Source: JBDSKH01 sp050245915
GTDB lineage: Bacteria > Actinomycetota > Actinomycetes > Actinomycetales > Microbacteriaceae
Direction: 5' to 3'
Assembly (NCBI GenBank): GCA_050245915.1
Contig: JBFWWZ010000043.1
Coordinates: forward strand, 1 to 27,292
Length of the DNA: 27,292 nt
Shown here piece by piece: positions 1 to 8,982 of this stretch; position 1 is the stretch's first letter, and the number at the start of each line of letters is the position of its first letter. The notes under the pieces are model-generated. The model saw only the letters and a list, made by a program, of their open reading frames with translations. It was not told where the DNA came from and ran no database searches. Both the position numbers and the translations under genes were made by a program.

Positions 1-76
1 CGTGCCAGCGGGGGCCCTCGAGCAGGGTGAAGCCCTCAGCCGCGACGGTGGCCGTCCGCTGCAGCGTCGCTGTCAT
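1..76 (-). CDS. SMP-30/gluconolactonase-type sugar lactonase, N-terminal fragment
   Basis: Only the first 25 codons lie in the window; the gene runs off the left edge. The ATG at 76 overlaps the stop of the SDR gene in an ATGA arrangement, so the two are translationally coupled. The visible peptide begins MTATLQRTA and reaches FTLLEGPRWH. The 'EGPRW' string matches the conserved first blade of SMP-30/gluconolactonase/LRE-like beta-propellers, where the Glu is a metal ligand. Enzymes of this family hydrolyse sugar lactones to aldonic acids, a logical step after a sugar dehydrogenase. The assignment rests on about ten residues plus context, so it is a family guess and not a substrate call. Confidence 0.6.
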   Translation of the reverse strand, partial: MTATLQRTATVAAEGFTLLEGPRWH

Positions 77-849
77 CCCTTGTCGCCCATGCCGACGTCG
101 CCGCCGACGATCATGCCGCCGTCGACCGGGATCTCGACCCCGTTGACGTACGCCGACTCGTCGGCGGCGAGGTACACCGCGGTCGACGCGAGGTCGTCGG
201 CGCGTCCGATGCGCCCGACGGGGATGCGGGCCTCGTACTGGCCGACGACGTCGGGGGTGTAGACATCGGCGTTCAGCCGGGAGTGCACGGAGCCCGGCGC
301 GATGGCGTTCACGGTGATGCCCTTGGGACCGAGCTCGACGGCGAGCGCGCGCGTCAGTCCGTAGATGCCGCCCTTGCTGGTCACGTAGGCGGAGCCGTTG
401 GTGAACGGCTGCACAAGGGCGACCGAGCCGACGTTGATGATGCGGCCGGCGCCGCGCGGGATCATCGAGCGCGCCGCCACCTGGCACCCGTAGAAGTAGC
501 CGTTCAGATTTGAGCCCAGCTGCGCTGCCCAGTGGTCGTCGCCGGTCTCGAGGAACGGCTTCACCATCAGCCGGCCGGCGTTGTTGACCCAGATATCGGG
601 TTCGCCGAGCTCGGCGGCGACCCGCTCGCCGAACTCCTCGACCGCGGACCGTTGCGACACGTCCCCCTGGTGGGTGAGCACCCGGCGGCCCATCGCTTCG
701 ATCGACGAGCGGGTGCCGTCGATGTCGTCGTCGGTGGCGTAGATCGTGGCGATGTCCGCGCCCGCGCTCGCGAGGCCCCGCGCTAGCGCCTGGCCGATTC
801 CGCTGGATGCCCCGGTGACCACCGCGACCTTGCCGGTCAGATCGAACAT
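73..849 (-). CDS. Short-chain dehydrogenase/reductase (classical SDR)
   Basis: This 258-residue protein is a typical classical SDR, an NAD(P)-dependent oxidoreductase of sugars, polyols or 3-oxoacyl compounds. Visible motifs are the cofactor loop TGASSGIG (12-19), NNAG (89-92), Asn114, and the catalytic Ser142, Tyr155 and Lys159 of the S-x12-Y-x3-K signature. The start at 849 is set by homology (MFDLTGKVAVVTG is a standard SDR beginning) and by AGAGGA at 855-860. The open frame continues far upstream but has no SDR content there. It is first in a leftward unit, coupled to a lactonase-like gene, and diverges from the mutarotase operon. That suggests oxidation of a cyclic sugar to a lactone, but the substrate cannot be read from sequence. 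Confidence 0.9.
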   Translation of the reverse strand: MFDLTGKVAVVTGASSGIGQALARGLASAGADIATIYATDDDIDGTRSSIEAMGRRVLTHQGDVSQRSAVEEFGERVAAELGEPDIWVNNAGRLMVKPFLETGDDHWAAQLGSNLNGYFYGCQVAARSMIPRGAGRIINVGSVALVQPFTNGSAYVTSKGGIYGLTRALAVELGPKGITVNAIAPGSVHSRLNADVYTPDVVGQYEARIPVGRIGRADDLASTAVYLAADESAYVNGVEIPVDGGMIVGGDVGMGDKG

Positions 850-885
850 CGCCGTCCTCTCCCGCGCCGTCGACACCGACCGCGC

Positions 886-905
886 ATTTGTCATTACAAT
901 ACGAT
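886..905. promoter_or_regulatory. Divergent promoter region with a TTGT-N4-ACAA dyad
   Basis: The 90-bp gap between the SDR and epimerase genes contains an AT-rich island in otherwise GC-rich DNA. It holds a perfect short inverted repeat, TTGT (888-891) and ACAA (896-899). TACAAT (895-900) and TACGAT (900-905) resemble rightward -10 boxes. TATTGT or TATCGT on the other strand could serve the leftward unit. A dyad lying across both -10 regions is a plausible operator for the GntR-family regulator encoded at 3839-4594. That link is inferred from location only. Confidence 0.45.
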
Positions 906-939
906 AGAAGCCGCTCGCCGGCCATGTCGAGGAGGACGT

Positions 940-1911
940 GTGATCACGCTGGAGAGTCCCGCCATCCGGGTCGAGGTGGACGACGAGCGCGGCGCCGTCG
1001 TCACGGCCGTCCGCGACGCGTCGGGGCGCAACGCCCTCGCGCACTACGACTGGGAGACGCCGATCCCCGCCTCCCGCGGGCTCAGCTACGGCAATGACGA
1101 CCTCGACTTCCACTCCGGGTTCCGCGGAGGCTGGCAGGAGACCTTCCCCAACGCCGGGCAGTCGGCGCTCGTGGACGGCGTCCCTCATCCGTTCCACGGG
1201 GAGGCGGCCAGCTCGCGATGGGATGTCGTGGAAGCCACGGCGAGCCGGTGCGTTCTGCGCGTCCCGGCCCGCTCGCCGCTGGTGCTCACCCGCACCATGA
1301 CGGTCGATCCCGACGGCGCCGTGCTGAGCATCGAGGGGGAGGTCACCAATGTCGGGCAGGTGCCGGCCGACTTCGTCTGGGGGCACCACCCCGCGTTCCC
1401 CGCGACCGGAGGAGCTCGCATCGACTACCCCGCGGGGGCGCGTGTCCGCCCCGACGTGGAGCGCACCGCCGGCGTCTCCCTCCAGGCCGTCGCATGGCCG
1501 GAGGCCCCCCTCGACGCCGGCGGCTCGATCGATCTCAGCCTCATCCCGGACGAGCCCGTGCACCGGCTCGCGTACCTCGACGGCCTCGACCAGGGCTGGG
1601 CGGCGATCCGCCAGCCGGGCGACGGGGTGAGCGTCGGACTGGCGTGGGACCTGGCGGCGTTCCCCTGCTCCTGGCTGTGGGTGATGCGGGACGACCCGGG
1701 CTTCCCCTTCTACGGGCGCGGCCGGATGCTGGCGATCGAGGCGCAGACCGCGTGGCCGTATGACGGTCTCGCGAACGCCCGGCGGCGCAACATGGCGCAT
1801 CGGCTCCGGCCGGGGGAGTCGATGACCAGCTGGTACACGATGACGTTGTTCGACGGCGGCGAGTCGCCGGTGACCGGCGTGAGCCGGGAAGGGGTGGTCT
1901 CACGTGGCTGA
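940..1911 (+). CDS. Aldose 1-epimerase (galactose mutarotase-like) family protein
   Basis: The 323-residue product has the look of the beta-sandwich galactose-mutarotase fold. It has a GGWQETFPNAG stretch near residues 64-74, the FHGEA string near 87-91 and WGHHPAFPA near 147-155, where His residues of this family contact the sugar. The family interconverts anomers of free sugars; this subgroup may act on other carbohydrates. The GTG start at 940 follows GAGGAGG (929-935) by four bases. It opens a three-gene rightward operon, overlapping the next gene by 8 bp. The product would supply the right anomer to the dehydrogenases around it. The fold call is firm; the substrate is unknown. Confidence 0.82.
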   Translation: MITLESPAIRVEVDDERGAVVTAVRDASGRNALAHYDWETPIPASRGLSYGNDDLDFHSGFRGGWQETFPNAGQSALVDGVPHPFHGEAASSRWDVVEATASRCVLRVPARSPLVLTRTMTVDPDGAVLSIEGEVTNVGQVPADFVWGHHPAFPATGGARIDYPAGARVRPDVERTAGVSLQAVAWPEAPLDAGGSIDLSLIPDEPVHRLAYLDGLDQGWAAIRQPGDGVSVGLAWDLAAFPCSWLWVMRDDPGFPFYGRGRMLAIEAQTAWPYDGLANARRRNMAHRLRPGESMTSWYTMTLFDGGESPVTGVSREGVVSRG

Positions 1912-2911
1912 CATGGTCGCGGTGGTGAAGAGCCGGCTGGGCGAGGGCGGCGTGGCGGTGGGCACCTGGCCGGTGCCGGTGGCCGGACCGACCGACGTCA
2001 TCGTCGAGGTGCACGCCGCGGGCGTCTGCGGCACCGACCTGCACCTGCTCGAGGACGGCTACCCGTCGCGGCCGCCCGTCGTGATGGGACACGAGGTCGC
2101 CGGCGTCGTCGTGGAACTGGGTGCCGAGGTCGACCCGACCTGGCTCGGCGCGCGCGTGGCGTGCGAGACCCACCACCAGGTGTGCGACTGCGACCTGTGC
2201 CGGGCGGGCAAGCGCAATCTGTGCGACAACAAGACATCGATGGGATCCTTCGTCGACGGCGGTTTCGCGGAACGCGTGAAGGTGCCGGCCCGCCTGCTCC
2301 ACCGCGTCCCCGATGGCGTGGACCTCAGCGCAGCGGCCCTGTCCGAGCCGCTGGCCTGCGCCACCCACCTCCTTCTCGACCCGCCGGTGATCGGCGCGGG
2401 CGACCGGGTGCTCGTCACGGGACCCGGACCGATGGGGATACTGTGTGCGCAGGTCGCCCGGGCGATGGGCGCACGGGTGGTGCTCGCGGGGCTGCCCGCC
2501 GACGCCGTCCGGCTGGAGTTCGCCCGCTCGCTCGGCTTCGAGACGGCAGAGGGCGCGGTCGAGGCGGGGTTCGACGTGGTGGTCGAGTGCTCCGGCAGCT
2601 CGGGCGGTGCGCGCGTCGCCCTGGAGGCGGTGCGCAAGGCGGGGCGCTATGTCGCCGTCGGCATCCACGGGCGCGACGCCACCGTCCCGTTCGACCTCGT
2701 GCTCTACAAGGAGCTGACCGTGACCTCGGGGTTCGCGGCGACGGCGGAGTCGTGGCGTCGCGCGATGCGCCTGCTGGAGCTCGGCCTCGTCGACCTCGGT
2801 GCGCTGGTGACCTCGATCGAGCCGCTGGCGAACTGGGATGGCGTGATCGCCCGCCTGCGCGCCGGGCAGGGGATGAAGATCGTCTTCGACCCGCGGCTGG
2901 ACGCCGTATGA
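1904..2911 (+). CDS. Zinc-dependent medium-chain alcohol/polyol dehydrogenase
   Basis: This 335-residue MDR-superfamily dehydrogenase resembles sorbitol or threonine dehydrogenases, which oxidise secondary hydroxyls with NAD(P). Catalytic zinc ligands are visible at Cys42 (GVCGTD) and His63-Glu64 (GHE). The nucleotide-binding loop is GPGPMG. The structural-zinc lobe has Cys96, Cys99 and Cys107 in normal spacing, but the first ligand position (93) is Val, with a Cys one residue later at 94. The GTG at 1904 overlaps the epimerase gene by 8 bp; ATG 1913 is an alternative start (332 residues). The 3' end overlaps the kinase gene by ATGA, so the three genes are co-translated. It probably oxidises the sugar or sugar acid handled by this operon. 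Confidence 0.88.
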   Translation: MADMVAVVKSRLGEGGVAVGTWPVPVAGPTDVIVEVHAAGVCGTDLHLLEDGYPSRPPVVMGHEVAGVVVELGAEVDPTWLGARVACETHHQVCDCDLCRAGKRNLCDNKTSMGSFVDGGFAERVKVPARLLHRVPDGVDLSAAALSEPLACATHLLLDPPVIGAGDRVLVTGPGPMGILCAQVARAMGARVVLAGLPADAVRLEFARSLGFETAEGAVEAGFDVVVECSGSSGGARVALEAVRKAGRYVAVGIHGRDATVPFDLVLYKELTVTSGFAATAESWRRAMRLLELGLVDLGALVTSIEPLANWDGVIARLRAGQGMKIVFDPRLDAV

Positions 2912-3837
2912 GCCCAGCGCTCGACGTCCTCGCGATGGGGAGGTCGCTCGTCGACCTCTACCCCCGTCAGGACGGACCTCTCGAGCGGGTGACCGAGTTC
3001 CAGCCGTCGGTGGGCGGCAGTCCCACCAACGTGGCGATCGCGGCGGCGCGGCTGGGTCGCCGCGCGGGCGTGATCTCGCGCGTCGGCGACGACGGGTTCG
3101 GTCGCCTGGTGCGTGCCGAGCTCGACCGGATCGGCGTGGACACGGCGCAGGTGCTCCCGGTCGCGGGCCGCACGACCGCGGTCGCGATCTGCGAGATCTC
3201 CCCGCCCGACAATCCGCTCACCATCTACCGCCCGGATCCGGCCGCCGATCTCGCGATCGAACCGGAGCAGCTCGACCTCGAGGTGGTGCGCGATGCGGGC
3301 GTGCTGTGGCTGTCGCTGAGCGGGTTCTCCGGCGAGCCGAGCCGGGCCGCCCATCTGCGTGCGGCACGGGAACGCGCGGGCCGGCCGACCGTGCTCGACC
3401 TCGACTACCGCCCGGCGTTCTGGCGAGGCGAGCAGGATGCCGCGGCGGCCGCGAAGGACGTGCTGGGTCTGGCGACGGTCCTCATCGGCAACCTCGAGGA
3501 GTGCCGGATCGCGCTGGGAGCGGCCGATGCGGCATCCGCCGCCCAGGCGATGCTCGACGCGGGCGCCCACCTGGCGGTCGTCAAGCTCGGAGAGGACGGG
3601 GTGGTGGCGCGCACCGCGGACGAGACGGCCCAGGTCGCCCCCATCCCTGTCACGCTCGCCAACGGCCTCGGCTCGGGCGACGCGTTCGGCGGCGCGCTGT
3701 GCCACGGGATCCTGTCGGGCTGGCCACTGGCTGAGGTGCTGGGTTTCGCGAACGCCGCGGGCGCCCTCGTGGCATCCCGCCGGGGCTGCTCGTCGGCGAT
3801 GCCGACGGTCGCCGAGGTCGAGGCGCTGCGGCGCTGA
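2908..3837 (+). CDS. iolC: IolC-type PfkB kinase (5-dehydro-2-deoxygluconokinase family)
   Basis: The 309-residue protein is a PfkB/ribokinase-family sugar kinase. The N-terminal VGGSPTNVA motif (35-43) and the C-terminal NGLGSGDAFGG motif with catalytic Asp258 are intact. Features typical of IolC rather than KDG kinases are VLDLDYRPAFW, GGALCHGILSGW, and the ANAAGALVASR...SAMPTVAEVE tail. IolC phosphorylates 2-deoxy-5-keto-D-gluconate in myo-inositol breakdown. The ATG overlaps the dehydrogenase stop (ATGA). No iolB, iolD, iolE or iolG is in the window, so the true substrate may be reached from another sugar. The stop is one base from the stop of the convergent regulator gene. The family call is strong; the exact substrate is inferred. 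Confidence 0.85.
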   Translation: MSPALDVLAMGRSLVDLYPRQDGPLERVTEFQPSVGGSPTNVAIAAARLGRRAGVISRVGDDGFGRLVRAELDRIGVDTAQVLPVAGRTTAVAICEISPPDNPLTIYRPDPAADLAIEPEQLDLEVVRDAGVLWLSLSGFSGEPSRAAHLRAARERAGRPTVLDLDYRPAFWRGEQDAAAAAKDVLGLATVLIGNLEECRIALGAADAASAAQAMLDAGAHLAVVKLGEDGVVARTADETAQVAPIPVTLANGLGSGDAFGGALCHGILSGWPLAEVLGFANAAGALVASRRGCSSAMPTVAEVEALRR

Positions 3838-3838
3838 C

Positions 3839-4594
3839 CTACTTGTCGACCAGCGTGAACTCGATGGAGTACCGGTCGGGGCGGTAGACGTGCCGGGCCA
3901 GCTCCACGATGTTGCCGGAGTGATCGTAGGCGGTGCGCGCCAGGGTCAGCACGGGGCTGCCTTCGCGCATGTCCAGCAGCTCGGCCTCCTCGTGGGTGGC
4001 GGCGCGGGCGCTGACCAGCTGGCGTGCCACCTTGAGGGTGGTGCCGCGCTTGCGGATGAGCTCATAGAGGCCGCGATGCTCGAGCGCCTCGAAGTCGACC
4101 CCCGACGGGTCGAGCACGTGGTTGTCGAGCACGGCGATCGGGCCGCCGTCGGCCGAGCGCACACGGCGCAGGTGCAGCGGCGGTCCGCTGAGCGGAACGC
4201 CGAGCGCCTCGGACAGTGCGGGCGTCGCCGGGACCACCTCGAACACCAGCACCTGCGTCGTGGGCTCGCGGTGCTGGTGAGCCAGGTCGTCGTAGAGGCT
4301 GCTGAGCTCGAGGCGCCGGGTGATCGAGCCGTGCACGATCTGGGTGCCGACGCCGCGGCGCCGCACCAGCAGCCCTTTGTCGACGAGCACCTGGATCGCC
4401 CGGCGCATGGTGGGTCGCGAGAGCCCGAACCGCTCGCCCATGGCGATCTCGTTCTCGAGCCGGGTGCCGGCGGGCAGGGTGCCGTCGGAGATTAGCGCCT
4501 CGATGCGCTGCGAGACCTGGGCGTACAGCGGCGTCGTGCCGTCGCGTTCGAGGTCGCTGAAGAGCTCGGCGGGGAGCGGTCTCTCGGTGCTCAC
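3839..4594 (-). CDS. GntR-family regulator, HutC subfamily (wHTH + UTRA)
   Basis: The 251-residue protein has an N-terminal GntR winged helix (about 15-85), with TPLYAQVSQRIEALI, LENEIAMGERFGLSRPTMRRAI and a wing RRRGVGTQIV. A C-terminal UTRA ligand-binding domain follows, ending in RPDRYSIEFTL. Such proteins usually repress sugar or amino-acid catabolic genes until an effector binds. The GTG at 4594 is chosen because GAGGAG sits five bases upstream at 4600-4605. An in-frame ATG at 4636 would add 14 basic residues but has no ribosome binding site. TACCCT (minus strand, 4649-4654) is a candidate -10 box. It is convergent with the iolC-like operon and probably controls it and the divergent SDR unit. 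Confidence 0.9.
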   Translation of the reverse strand: MSTERPLPAELFSDLERDGTTPLYAQVSQRIEALISDGTLPAGTRLENEIAMGERFGLSRPTMRRAIQVLVDKGLLVRRRGVGTQIVHGSITRRLELSSLYDDLAHQHREPTTQVLVFEVVPATPALSEALGVPLSGPPLHLRRVRSADGGPIAVLDNHVLDPSGVDFEALEHRGLYELIRKRGTTLKVARQLVSARAATHEEAELLDMREGSPVLTLARTAYDHSGNIVELARHVYRPDRYSIEFTLVDK

Positions 4595-4599
4595 GGCTG

Positions 4600-4605
4600 C
4601 TCCTC
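4600..4605 (-). promoter_or_regulatory. Ribosome binding site deciding the GntR gene start
   Basis: GAGGAG on the minus strand lies five bases before a GTG codon at 4594. The alternative in-frame ATG at 4636 has no comparable purine run. This supports the shorter 251-residue protein. Confidence 0.65.
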
Positions 4606-4741
4606 GGCGACGGGTCTTGGATGCGGTGGTGTCCATGATGTGCTGACAAGGGTAGCGCCGGGCACCCGCGCCGTCTCGCATTGTTTGAGAGGACATTCGC
4701 GGTGCGCAGGATGGGGCGCAACATACGCACGGTGCTGGGCG

Positions 4742-4758
4742 CACGTTAACGTGGGGGA
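4742..4758 (+). promoter_or_regulatory. Leaderless promoter and 12-bp palindrome for the LysR gene
   Basis: CACGTTAACGTG at 4742-4753 is a perfect 12-bp palindrome. Inside it, TAACGT (4747-4752) fits the actinobacterial TAnnnT -10 box and ends six bases before the ATG at 4759. That spacing predicts a transcript starting at the start codon. A protein bound to the palindrome would block initiation, so autoregulation is plausible. Confidence 0.5.
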
Positions 4759-5667
4759 ATGCCCGGTCGCCCCGATGTCAGCGCCGACGACCTGCGCGCG
4801 CTGCTCGCCGTGGCGCGGGCCGGCCGCATGGTGTCGGCTGCCGCTCTGCTCGGGGTCGACCACACCACCGTGCGGCGGCGCATCGACCGGCTGGAGACGG
4901 CCCTCGGCGTGCGATTGCTCGACCGCGGCGCCGACGGCTGGGAGCTCACCGCCATCGGGCGCGATGTCGCGATGCGCTCCGCCCCGCTCGAGGAGGTCGT
5001 GGAGAGCGCGGTCGAGGCGGCCTCCGGAGGCGACCACGGCATCCGGGGCACCGTCCGGGTGGTCGCCCCGGAGGGGTTCGCGGTCACGTTCGCCGCGCCG
5101 GCGCTCGCGCGGCTGCGCACGACGAGCCCCGGTCTGCTGGTCGAGCTGGTCACGTCGACCCGCCCGCTGAGCCTGCGCGGGGCCGGTTTCGACCTGGCGA
5201 TCACGATCGGGTCCGCGGCCGGGTCGCGCATGGCGTCCGAGCCGCTCAGCGAGTACGCCGTGCGTCTGTACGCCTCGCGCGAGTACCTGGCCGCACACGA
5301 GAGGATCCGCACGGTGGCGGATCTGGATCAGCACTTCCTCGTCTACTACGTCGACGCTCTGCTGACGGTGCGCGAGCTCGACCTGGCGCCGCTCCTCGGC
5401 GGCATGCGGGTCGGGTTCGGCTCGACGAGCGCGGTCGCGCAGCTGGAGGCGACGAAGCGCGGCGCGGGGATCGGCCTGCTGCACGCGTTCGTCGCCGAGC
5501 GGGAGACGGCGCTCGTGCCGGTGCTGCCCCGCGAGGTGGACTTCCGGCTGCAGTTCGCGATGTCGGTGCGGCCGGAGAGCCGGGGGCTGGCGGCGGTCGC
5601 AGCGGTCCGCGACGCCCTGGTCGACGAGGTGCGCAGCCGTCGAGACGAGCTCGTCCCGTCTGCGTAA
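4759..5667 (+). CDS. LysR-family transcriptional regulator
   Basis: The 302-residue protein has an N-terminal LysR helix-turn-helix (about 8-66), with AGRMVSAAALLGVDHTTVRRRIDRLE and the following RLLDRGADGWELTAIG. A type-2 periplasmic-binding-like effector domain follows from about residue 92. Length and layout are normal for the family. It is read toward the aldehyde dehydrogenase gene on the same strand, 64 bp upstream of it, and diverges from the GntR gene. LysR proteins usually act on an adjacent gene, so control of mmsA is the simplest guess. No purine-rich ribosome binding site has good spacing; translation is probably leaderless. Confidence 0.9.
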   Translation: MPGRPDVSADDLRALLAVARAGRMVSAAALLGVDHTTVRRRIDRLETALGVRLLDRGADGWELTAIGRDVAMRSAPLEEVVESAVEAASGGDHGIRGTVRVVAPEGFAVTFAAPALARLRTTSPGLLVELVTSTRPLSLRGAGFDLAITIGSAAGSRMASEPLSEYAVRLYASREYLAAHERIRTVADLDQHFLVYYVDALLTVRELDLAPLLGGMRVGFGSTSAVAQLEATKRGAGIGLLHAFVAERETALVPVLPREVDFRLQFAMSVRPESRGLAAVAAVRDALVDEVRSRRDELVPSA

Positions 5668-5686
5668 ACGCACACGCACCGTGCAT

Positions 5687-5701
5687 GATCAACCCTTGAT
5701 C
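5687..5701. promoter_or_regulatory. Inverted repeat upstream of mmsA (candidate operator)
   Basis: GATCAA-CCC-TTGATC is a perfect 6-bp inverted repeat with a 3-base spacer. It lies in the 64-bp gap between the LysR gene and the aldehyde dehydrogenase gene, 30 bp before the chosen ATG. The location suits a regulatory site for mmsA, but the arm spacing is not the classic T-N11-A LysR box. Confidence 0.45.
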
Positions 5702-5731
5702 GCAGATGGGTTCGCGGTCACCATGGGTCAC

Positions 5732-7225
<1,494 letters not shown>

Positions 7226-7260
7226 CGCGGGAACCAAAGGGCAGGGTCCGCAGAACTGGG

Positions 7261-7266
7261 TAATCT
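7261..7266 (+). promoter_or_regulatory. TAATCT -10 box, leaderless start of phosphoesterase gene
   Basis: TAATCT ends six bases before the ATG at 7273. There is no purine-rich ribosome binding site in between (the sequence is pyrimidine-rich), so a leaderless mRNA is likely. No convincing -35 element is seen. Confidence 0.5.
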
Positions 7267-7272
7267 CCTCCC

Positions 7273-8982
7273 ATGGCGGAGGAGCGGGGCACCACGCGGC
7301 GCGACGTGATCGCGGGGGCGATCGGCGCCGTGGCAGGAGCAGGCATCGGCGTTGCCGCGACCGCGGCCGCGCTCAACCCGGGCGCCCCGATGCCCGTGCC
7401 GGGCCCGAGCCTCACCCCGCGGCCGGAGGGCACGGGGTTCGATCACCTCGTGGTGGTCATGTTCGAGAACCGGTCGTTCGACAACCTGCTCGGCTACCTC
7501 TATGAGGGTCCGGACGGCGTGGCGGCACCGGCCGGGCAGAGCTTCGAGGGCCTGCAGCGGGGCTACAGCAACGACGCCCCCGACGGCTCGACGGTCGAGG
7601 CCCACCCGTACGACGGCACCACCGACCAGATCATGCGCAGCCCCGACCCGGACCCGGGCGAGGAGTATCCGTTCGTCAACACGCAGCTCTTCGGCGCGTT
7701 CGTCCCGGCGGCGAACGACCACCACGACATCGGCAGGCTCGAGAAGCCGTACAACGCACCGGCCGCGGGGCAGCAGCCGAGCATGTCGGGATTCGTCGCC
7801 GACTACGTTGCGAAGTACCGGCACGAGCACAAGCACGACCCGACGCCGACCGAGTACGGGCAGATCATGGGCGCGTTCCTGCCCGGCATGATGCCGGTGC
7901 TGTCGACCCTCGCGCGCTCGTTCGCGGTCTACGACCACTGGCACTGCGCGGTGCCATCGCAGACGTTCCCGAACCGGTCGTTCTTCCACGCGTCCAGCTC
8001 GCACGGGTTCGTCACGAACGGCGAGAACGGCGGCTACGGCAAGTGGCTCGACCCGGACCGCAACACGGCGACCACCATCTTCAACAGGCTCCAGGATTCC
8101 GGGGTCGGCTGGGCGGTCTACTACGACGACCGGCAGCTCATCTCCCTCACCGGGCTCCTGCATGCCCCGCAGCTGGAGCCGTACTGGAAGACGAACTTCC
8201 ACACCATGTCCACCTTCTACGAGCAGGCCGCGAACGGCACCCTCCCCGCCTACGCGTTCATCGAGCCGCGGCTGCTGTACGACCACAACGACATGCATCC
8301 GCCGGTGGGCGCGGCGACCGAGATCGACATCGACGGCAGCGTCATCACGGGACCCGGCATCTCGGATGTGCGCGCCGGGGACGCGCTGCTGCACGAGCTC
8401 TACACCGCGATCCGCACCAGTGCGTCGACGACGGGTTCCAACGCGCTCAACACCGCGCTGCTGGTGACCTTCGACGAGCACGGCGGCACGTTCGATCACG
8501 TCCCGCCGCCCGCCGCCACCCCGCCCCACCCGCAGAAGGACACCGAGATGGACTTCGGGTTCGACCGGCTCGGGGTGCGGGTGCCCGCGCTGCTCATCTC
8601 GGCCTACACGCCGCAGGGCGCCGTCATCAACGACGCGATGCACCACGCCGCCGTGATCGCGACGCTCGCCGAGCGCTGGGGTCTCGACCCGCTGAACGCA
8701 CGGGATGACGGGGCCGCCACGCTGGGGAACGGGTTCACGCTCGACGCGCCGCGGCATCCCTCGACCTGGCCGACGACGTTCCCGTTGTACGTGCCGAAGA
8801 ACCCGGAGTCGGACGACCCGATCCACGAGGGTCAGCACGAGCACCCGCTCTCGCCGCCCGGGGTGGGCCTGATGTCGATGCTGATCGCGAAGTACGGCGA
8901 ACCGGGGGAGCAGGTGCCGAAGACGTACAAGGACGCCTGGGCCGCCGTGCGGAAGCACGGCCAGGGGCTGTTCGGTGTCTGA
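7273..8982 (+). CDS. Tat-exported phosphoesterase (acid phosphatase / phospholipase C-like)
   Basis: The 569-residue protein belongs to the phosphoesterase family that contains bacterial non-haemolytic phospholipases C and AcpA-like acid phosphatases. The N-terminus has a twin-arginine motif (TRRDVIAG, 8-15) followed by an Ala/Gly-rich hydrophobic segment to about residue 34, predicting Tat export. Core motifs are DHLVVVMFENRSFDNLLGYL (57-76; Glu65-Asn66 are metal-site residues in the family) and a C-terminal VTFDEHGGTFDHVPPP. The enzyme would hydrolyse phosphate esters outside the membrane for phosphate supply or lipid turnover. Its 3' end overlaps the next gene by 8 bp. The fold call is firm; phospholipase versus phosphatase activity cannot be separated here. 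Confidence 0.9.
   Translation: MAEERGTTRRDVIAGAIGAVAGAGIGVAATAAALNPGAPMPVPGPSLTPRPEGTGFDHLVVVMFENRSFDNLLGYLYEGPDGVAAPAGQSFEGLQRGYSNDAPDGSTVEAHPYDGTTDQIMRSPDPDPGEEYPFVNTQLFGAFVPAANDHHDIGRLEKPYNAPAAGQQPSMSGFVADYVAKYRHEHKHDPTPTEYGQIMGAFLPGMMPVLSTLARSFAVYDHWHCAVPSQTFPNRSFFHASSSHGFVTNGENGGYGKWLDPDRNTATTIFNRLQDSGVGWAVYYDDRQLISLTGLLHAPQLEPYWKTNFHTMSTFYEQAANGTLPAYAFIEPRLLYDHNDMHPPVGAATEIDIDGSVITGPGISDVRAGDALLHELYTAIRTSASTTGSNALNTALLVTFDEHGGTFDHVPPPAATPPHPQKDTEMDFGFDRLGVRVPALLISAYTPQGAVINDAMHHAAVIATLAERWGLDPLNARDDGAATLGNGFTLDAPRHPSTWPTTFPLYVPKNPESDDPIHEGQHEHPLSPPGVGLMSMLIAKYGEPGEQVPKTYKDAWAAVRKHGQGLFGV

Noticed and set aside
73..1800. A 575-codon N-terminal extension of the SDR
   Set aside because: The extra part overlaps the mutarotase gene in antisense. 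SDR homology begins at the ATG at 849, which has its own ribosome binding site.
2161..3837. A possible fusion protein extending the kinase N-terminally into the dehydrogenase region
   Set aside because: The upstream part is the dehydrogenase gene read in another frame. The kinase has its own ATG with a normal N-terminus and a 4-bp ATGA overlap.
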